Positions 14,652 to 18,004 of a stretch of DNA of 18,004 nucleotides are shown here, in pieces. A model generated the notes under the pieces. That model was not told the origin of the DNA. It searched no databases and saw only the letters and a list, made by a program, of their open reading frames with translations. Location: contig JAIVHQ010000017.1 in assembly GCA_020200995.1 (NCBI GenBank), forward strand, positions 1 through 18,004, written 5' to 3'. The position numbers and the translations under genes were made by a program. This stretch comes from Flavobacteriales bacterium. GTDB taxonomy: Bacteria; Bacteroidota; Bacteroidia; Flavobacteriales_D; Cryomorphaceae. The number at the start of each line of letters is the position of its first letter. Within the stretch, counting starts at the first letter, position 1.

Positions 14652-15111
14652 GCTAGGACAAACCCCATCCCAGACCATAGGCCCCTATTTCGCATATGGT
14701 CTTACCCCGGAGCAATATAAATTTGACCATAAAAGTTTGGCGACTCCGTTTTTGCTGGATGTCAAGCATAATTCCAAGGATTTAATTCTCTTAAAAGGCA
14801 GAGTTTTCGACCTTCATGGCGCACCTGTGGACGATGCCATGATAGAAATCTGGCAGGTTGATCAGGAGGGTGTTTTTCGAACCGAGCCTCACGAAGGATT
14901 TATTTCTATTGGCAGAATGGGGACCGGGACGGTAGAAGGTAACCTGTATGAGTTTACCACCTGTATTCCTGCTCCTGAAAAACCCGGGTTGGCCCCTGCC
15001 ATCAATATGATTGTGTTTATGCGGGGATTATTGAGCCATGTGTATACCAGGGTTTATTTTGATAACCTGCATATGCAGGGAGCGCAGGAAACCGTGTTTT
15101 TCGATTTCTAA
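14644..15111 (+). CDS. pcaG: Protocatechuate 3,4-dioxygenase alpha subunit, apparently internally shortened
   Basis: A 155-residue protein recognisable as PcaG by TPSQTIGPYF (7-16), GRVFDLHGAPVDDAMIEIWQ, HVYTRVYFD (132-140) and the C-terminal ETVFFDF. The usual subunit is near 190-200 residues. Comparison with the Pseudomonas sequence as I remember it shows that about 37-39 residues between YFD and the final QG..ETVFFDF are missing here, in frame. The missing part normally includes the PVLN.I....RR.TLIA segment and a late beta-strand. The junction falls beside a perfect 14-bp palindrome at 15066-15079. The chosen start is ATG 14644, overlapping pcaH by 8 bases; a TTG at 14638 would add two residues. 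Whether the protein still assembles with PcaH is unclear; an assembly error is also possible. Confidence 0.87.
   Translation: MNKLGQTPSQTIGPYFAYGLTPEQYKFDHKSLATPFLLDVKHNSKDLILLKGRVFDLHGAPVDDAMIEIWQVDQEGVFRTEPHEGFISIGRMGTGTVEGNLYEFTTCIPAPEKPGLAPAINMIVFMRGLLSHVYTRVYFDNLHMQGAQETVFFDF
15066..15079. repeat. 14-bp perfect palindrome at the PcaG deletion junction
   Basis: CCTGCATATGCAGG is its own reverse complement. It lies within pcaG exactly where about 37-39 codons appear to be absent compared with the family. Palindromes can promote replication slippage, or mis-assembly. The coincidence is noted without proof of cause. Confidence 0.5.
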
Positions 15112-15117
15112 TCCGCC

Positions 15118-15939
15118 ATGAGTAAAAAAATACAAACATTACAAGAAGCCATCTCCAACTATCTTTTTGATGGTGCGACTGTGGCAATGGAGGGTTTTAC
15201 CCATCTGATTCCCTTCGCGGCAGGACATGAAATTATCCGTCAGGGCTTCAAGGATTTGGAGCTGATCCGCATGACCCCGGATATGATTTATGATCAACTG
15301 ATTGGTGCAGGCTGTGTGAGGAAATTGAGATTTTCTTGGGGAGGGAACCCAGGCGTGGGTTCGTTGTTTCGACTACGGGAAGCTATTGAAAAAGGGTATC
15401 CACAACCGATGGAGGTAGATGAACATTCCCATGCAGCCATGGCAGCAGCCTATGCAGCCGGAGCATCTAATATGCCCTGTGCGATTTTCAAAGGGTATTA
15501 CGGGGCCGATTTGGCAAAAGTCAACCCGTCTATTAAAATCATTTCATGTCCTTTTACCGGTGAAAGATTGGTATCTGTACCTGCTATCCGTCCCGATGTC
15601 ACCATCATTCACGCCCAAAAAGCATCCAAGAAAGGTGATGTTTATTTGGAAGGTATTGTCGGCGTGCAAAAAGAAGCTGTTTTGGCCGCAAGGGCTGCCA
15701 TAGTTACGGTAGAAGAAATTGTAGATGAGTTGCAGCCTTCCGGCCCGAATGCTGTGATCTTACCTTCTTGGACCGTCAGTGCAGTGGTACATGTGCCCGG
15801 TGGTGCCAAACCGAGTTATGCTCATGGATATTACAGCCGTGATAACAAGGCCTACATTGCCTGGGAAGAAATATCCAGAGACAGAGAAAAGTTTGCCGAA
15901 TGGCTCAACGCACTAAAATCGAATGGACATGGAATATAA
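15118..15939 (+). CDS. pcaI: 3-oxoadipate CoA-transferase subunit A (CatI / GctA type)
   Basis: A 273-residue family I CoA-transferase alpha subunit. The N-terminus (DGATVAMEGFTHLIPFAAGHEIIRQ), the GGNPGVGS loop (75-82) and the C-terminus with LPSWTVSAV, VPGGAKPSYAHGYYSRDN match the longer CatI/glutaconate CoA-transferase-like form. The Pseudomonas putida PcaI form is shorter, about 230 residues. With subunit B it moves CoA from succinyl-CoA to 3-oxoadipate. The gene starts six bases after pcaG and overlaps the next by 17 bases, as expected for two subunits made in equal amounts. The symbol is given by role; catI would be equally fitting. Confidence 0.9.
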   Translation: MSKKIQTLQEAISNYLFDGATVAMEGFTHLIPFAAGHEIIRQGFKDLELIRMTPDMIYDQLIGAGCVRKLRFSWGGNPGVGSLFRLREAIEKGYPQPMEVDEHSHAAMAAAYAAGASNMPCAIFKGYYGADLAKVNPSIKIISCPFTGERLVSVPAIRPDVTIIHAQKASKKGDVYLEGIVGVQKEAVLAARAAIVTVEEIVDELQPSGPNAVILPSWTVSAVVHVPGGAKPSYAHGYYSRDNKAYIAWEEISRDREKFAEWLNALKSNGHGI

Positions 15940-16693
15940 TTCAACTGAATTGATGACGGTAGTAGCCGCCAGGATTTTAAAAAATTCAGATGTCTGCTTT
16001 GTGGGAATTGGTCTGCCTTCTGCGGCCTGTAATCTGGCCAGATTGACGCATGCCCCCGATATTACGTTGATTTATGAATCCGGAACTATTCAAACCAAAC
16101 CGGATGTATTGCCGCTTTCTATCGGTGATGGAGAATTGTGTGAGACAGCATTGACCACGGTATCTGTACCTGAAATGTTCAGCTATTGGTTACAGGGAGG
16201 GCGGATCACAGCAGGCTTTTTAGGCGGAGCTCAGATTGATAAATTTGGGAACATCAATACCACCGTAGTGGGAGATTACCACACACCCAAAGTCCGTTTG
16301 CCCGGAGGTGGAGGGGCTCCGGAAATTGCTGCTTTCTGCCACACCATTTATGTGATCATGAAGCAATCCACCCGGGCCTTTGTGGACAAGGTAGATTTTA
16401 TCACTTCTTTTGGTCATGGTGATGGTCCTGGTCAGCGTAAAGCCATGAGCTTACAAACGAGCGGTCCTTCCAAGATTATAACAGACCTATGTATCATGGA
16501 GACAGAAGAAGCCACCGGTGAATTTATCGTGACGTCCATTCATCCCGGTGTTGCCCGTGAGACTATTCAGGAGAATACCGGATGGAAGGTACGATTTAGT
16601 GAAGAAGTTGCCGTTACTGAGGCTCCGGAGTTGGAGGAGTTAGAGGCCTTGAGGTTATTGAACGAAAAGACCAAAAAAGCCCATCAAGGGTGA
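15923..16693 (+). CDS. pcaJ: 3-oxoadipate CoA-transferase subunit B (CatJ / GctB type)
   Basis: A 256-residue family I CoA-transferase beta subunit. The presumed catalytic glutamate that forms the glutamyl-CoA thioester is Glu52 in LIYESGTI. Other landmarks are CFVGIGLPSAACNLA (25-39), LGGAQIDKFGNINTTVVGDY and LPGGGGAPEIA. Like its partner it is the longer CatJ-type form (P. putida PcaJ is about 213 residues). ATG codons at 15923 and 15929 are both possible; both overlap subunit A. It precedes the thiolase, giving the order CoA activation then cleavage. Confidence 0.9.
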   Translation: MDMEYNSTELMTVVAARILKNSDVCFVGIGLPSAACNLARLTHAPDITLIYESGTIQTKPDVLPLSIGDGELCETALTTVSVPEMFSYWLQGGRITAGFLGGAQIDKFGNINTTVVGDYHTPKVRLPGGGGAPEIAAFCHTIYVIMKQSTRAFVDKVDFITSFGHGDGPGQRKAMSLQTSGPSKIITDLCIMETEEATGEFIVTSIHPGVARETIQENTGWKVRFSEEVAVTEAPELEELEALRLLNEKTKKAHQG

Positions 16694-16698
16694 GCTAT

Positions 16699-17904
16699 AT
16701 GATGCAAGATGTTTATATATGCTCATATAAACGAAGCGCCATAGGAAGATATGGAGGATCGCTTTCAGGTGTTCGGCCGGATGATTTAGCCGCAGCGGTG
16801 ATCAAAGGAACCTTGGCTGCCCTTCCCGATTTGGATCCGGCAGCCATTGATGATGTGATTTTCGGCTGTGCCAATCAAGCAGGAGAAGATAACCGCAGCG
16901 TGGCCCGCATGGCATCTTTGCTGGCAGAGTTACCAACAAGCATTCCCGGTGGAACAGTCAATAGACTTTGCGGTTCGGGTATGGATGCGATTTTAACGGG
17001 AGCCCGGATGATTAAATCCGGAGATGCTGAGTTATTGGTTGTGGGAGGAGTGGAGAGTATGTCGAGAGCGCCTTTTATCATTCCCAAGGCACATACTGCT
17101 TTCTCTAGAAATATGAGCATTGAGGACAGCACACTGGGGTATCGATTTATCAATCCGGCATTGGATTCCCTTTACGGCTCAGACAGTATGCCTGAGACAG
17201 CGGAGAATGTGGCTGAAATGTATCACATCAGTCGTTCTGACCAAGACGTATTTGCATTCAATTCACAACAAAATTATGCTGCAGCCCGGACAAATGGGAG
17301 ATTCGCTCAGGAAATTCTCCCCATGGAAGTGAAGATTGGAAAAAATAAAATTGTCTTTAACCAAGATGAGCATCCCCGGGCTGGTACGAGTTTAGAGAAA
17401 TTAGGTACACTACCCGTCCTTTTTCGAAAAGAGGGGACAGTCACCGCCGGCAATGCCTCTGGAATCAACGATGGTGCTGCTTGTTTGGTCTTGGCTTCCG
17501 AAAAAGCTATGAAAGCGCATAAACTAAGCCCTTTGGTTAGGATTGTGTCTGGTGCTGTGGCAGGAGTGCCTCCCGGAATCATGGGAATTGGTCCTGTGCC
17601 CGCTACCCGGAAATTATGGGCAAGGACAGGCTTGAACGATGAGAATATTGATTTATATGAGTTTAACGAGGCTTTTGCAGCCCAGGCTTTGGCCTGTATG
17701 CAAGAGTTGGGGATAGCTTTCGACGACCCAAGGGTCAATGTCAATGGAGGAGCCATCGCATTGGGCCACCCATTGGGCATGTCCGGAGCCAGAATTACGG
17801 GAACCTTGGCCTTGGAAATGCAAGCCCGAAAAGCCCATAAAGGAATTGCCACCATGTGCATCGGTGTTGGTCAAGGGATCAGCATCGCATTGGAATTGGT
17901 TTGA
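16699..17904 (+). CDS. pcaF: 3-oxoadipyl-CoA thiolase
   Basis: A 401-residue degradative thiolase. From the ATG at 16699 the active-site nucleophile is Cys91 (NRLCGSGMDA), and His357 (GHPLGMSGAR) and Cys387 (TMCIGVGQG) form the acid-base pair. ATG 16702 and a GTG at 16690 are alternative starts; 401 residues equals the usual PcaF length. The segment GCANQAGEDNRSVARMA is typical of the PcaF/PaaJ group. It cleaves 3-oxoadipyl-CoA to succinyl-CoA and acetyl-CoA, delivering the ring carbons to the TCA cycle. It is the last recognisable gene of the operon within the window. Confidence 0.94.
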   Translation: MMQDVYICSYKRSAIGRYGGSLSGVRPDDLAAAVIKGTLAALPDLDPAAIDDVIFGCANQAGEDNRSVARMASLLAELPTSIPGGTVNRLCGSGMDAILTGARMIKSGDAELLVVGGVESMSRAPFIIPKAHTAFSRNMSIEDSTLGYRFINPALDSLYGSDSMPETAENVAEMYHISRSDQDVFAFNSQQNYAAARTNGRFAQEILPMEVKIGKNKIVFNQDEHPRAGTSLEKLGTLPVLFRKEGTVTAGNASGINDGAACLVLASEKAMKAHKLSPLVRIVSGAVAGVPPGIMGIGPVPATRKLWARTGLNDENIDLYEFNEAFAAQALACMQELGIAFDDPRVNVNGGAIALGHPLGMSGARITGTLALEMQARKAHKGIATMCIGVGQGISIALELV

Positions 17905-18004
17905 CAATCCGGGGAGCTGAATGTAGATATCTATTTGGCAGCACGATTTACAAGTCTTGTGATCTGTGGCCCCCTTCTTTTTTCTTAACTTACACCTATG
18001 GATG
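17905..18004. other. Short 3' flank, no recognisable gene or terminator
   Basis: One hundred bases follow the thiolase stop. I see no inverted repeat with a T-run, although CTTCTTTTTTCTT at 17974-17986 is pyrimidine-rich. An ATG at 17998 is too close to the edge to judge. Further pathway genes such as pcaB or pobA could lie just beyond. Confidence 0.4.

Noticed and set aside
17307..17861. 184-codon minus-strand reading frame
   Set aside because: Antisense to the thiolase gene; composition (A, P, S-rich) is typical of a shadow frame.

Overview
The window looks like chromosomal DNA from a Bacteroidota bacterium, probably a Cytophagales or Cyclobacteriaceae-type lineage. The reasons are moderate GC in the genes, very AT-rich intergenic DNA, A-rich start contexts without clear Shine-Dalgarno sequences, and overall protein character. 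The genus is not determinable by eye.

Layout: (1) 1-582, the 3' end of a threonine-aldolase-type PLP enzyme, GC-richer than the rest. (2) 583-1318, a long 3'-3' spacer with hairpins, an AT-rich half and a perfect 35-bp tandem duplication. (3) 1319-2224 on the minus strand, an AraC-family regulator of the PobC/HpaA kind that senses phenolic acids. (4) 2225-2492, a divergent control region with repeated AGTGCA-core motifs. (5) 2493-17904, an apparent single plus-strand operon of 17 genes, two of whose frames look damaged, with gaps of a few bases or overlaps almost throughout.

The operon has two halves. The upper half (2493-12777) encodes a P450, a split PEP-synthase-like pair resembling phenylphosphate synthase PpsB/PpsA of Thauera and CreH/CreI of Corynebacterium, an HD-domain phosphohydrolase, an aldehyde dehydrogenase, a second HD phosphohydrolase, a short-chain dehydrogenase, a second P450, a [2Fe-2S] ferredoxin and a ferredoxin reductase. 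This is the parts list of the Corynebacterium glutamicum cre pathway for p-cresol: phosphorylate the phenol OH, hydroxylate the methyl group of the aryl phosphate with a P450, remove the phosphate, then oxidise alcohol to aldehyde to acid. The lower half (12779-17904) is a protocatechuate beta-ketoadipate set: pcaD, pcaC, pcaH, pcaG, a CoA-transferase pair and pcaF. Read together, the operon would take an alkylphenol (p-cresol or a methoxylated relative) through a hydroxybenzoate and protocatechuate to succinyl-CoA and acetyl-CoA. The substrate is inferred from homology and context, not shown.

Three things stand out. The upper half carries two P450s and two HD phosphohydrolases where the described cre pathway needs one of each. 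The gene for the large PpsA-like subunit is broken by a frameshift, apparently with about 50 codons missing, and pcaG appears to lack roughly 37-39 internal residues. No pcaB and no 4-hydroxybenzoate hydroxylase (pobA) is present in the window, so two steps must be encoded elsewhere or be done by something unexpected.
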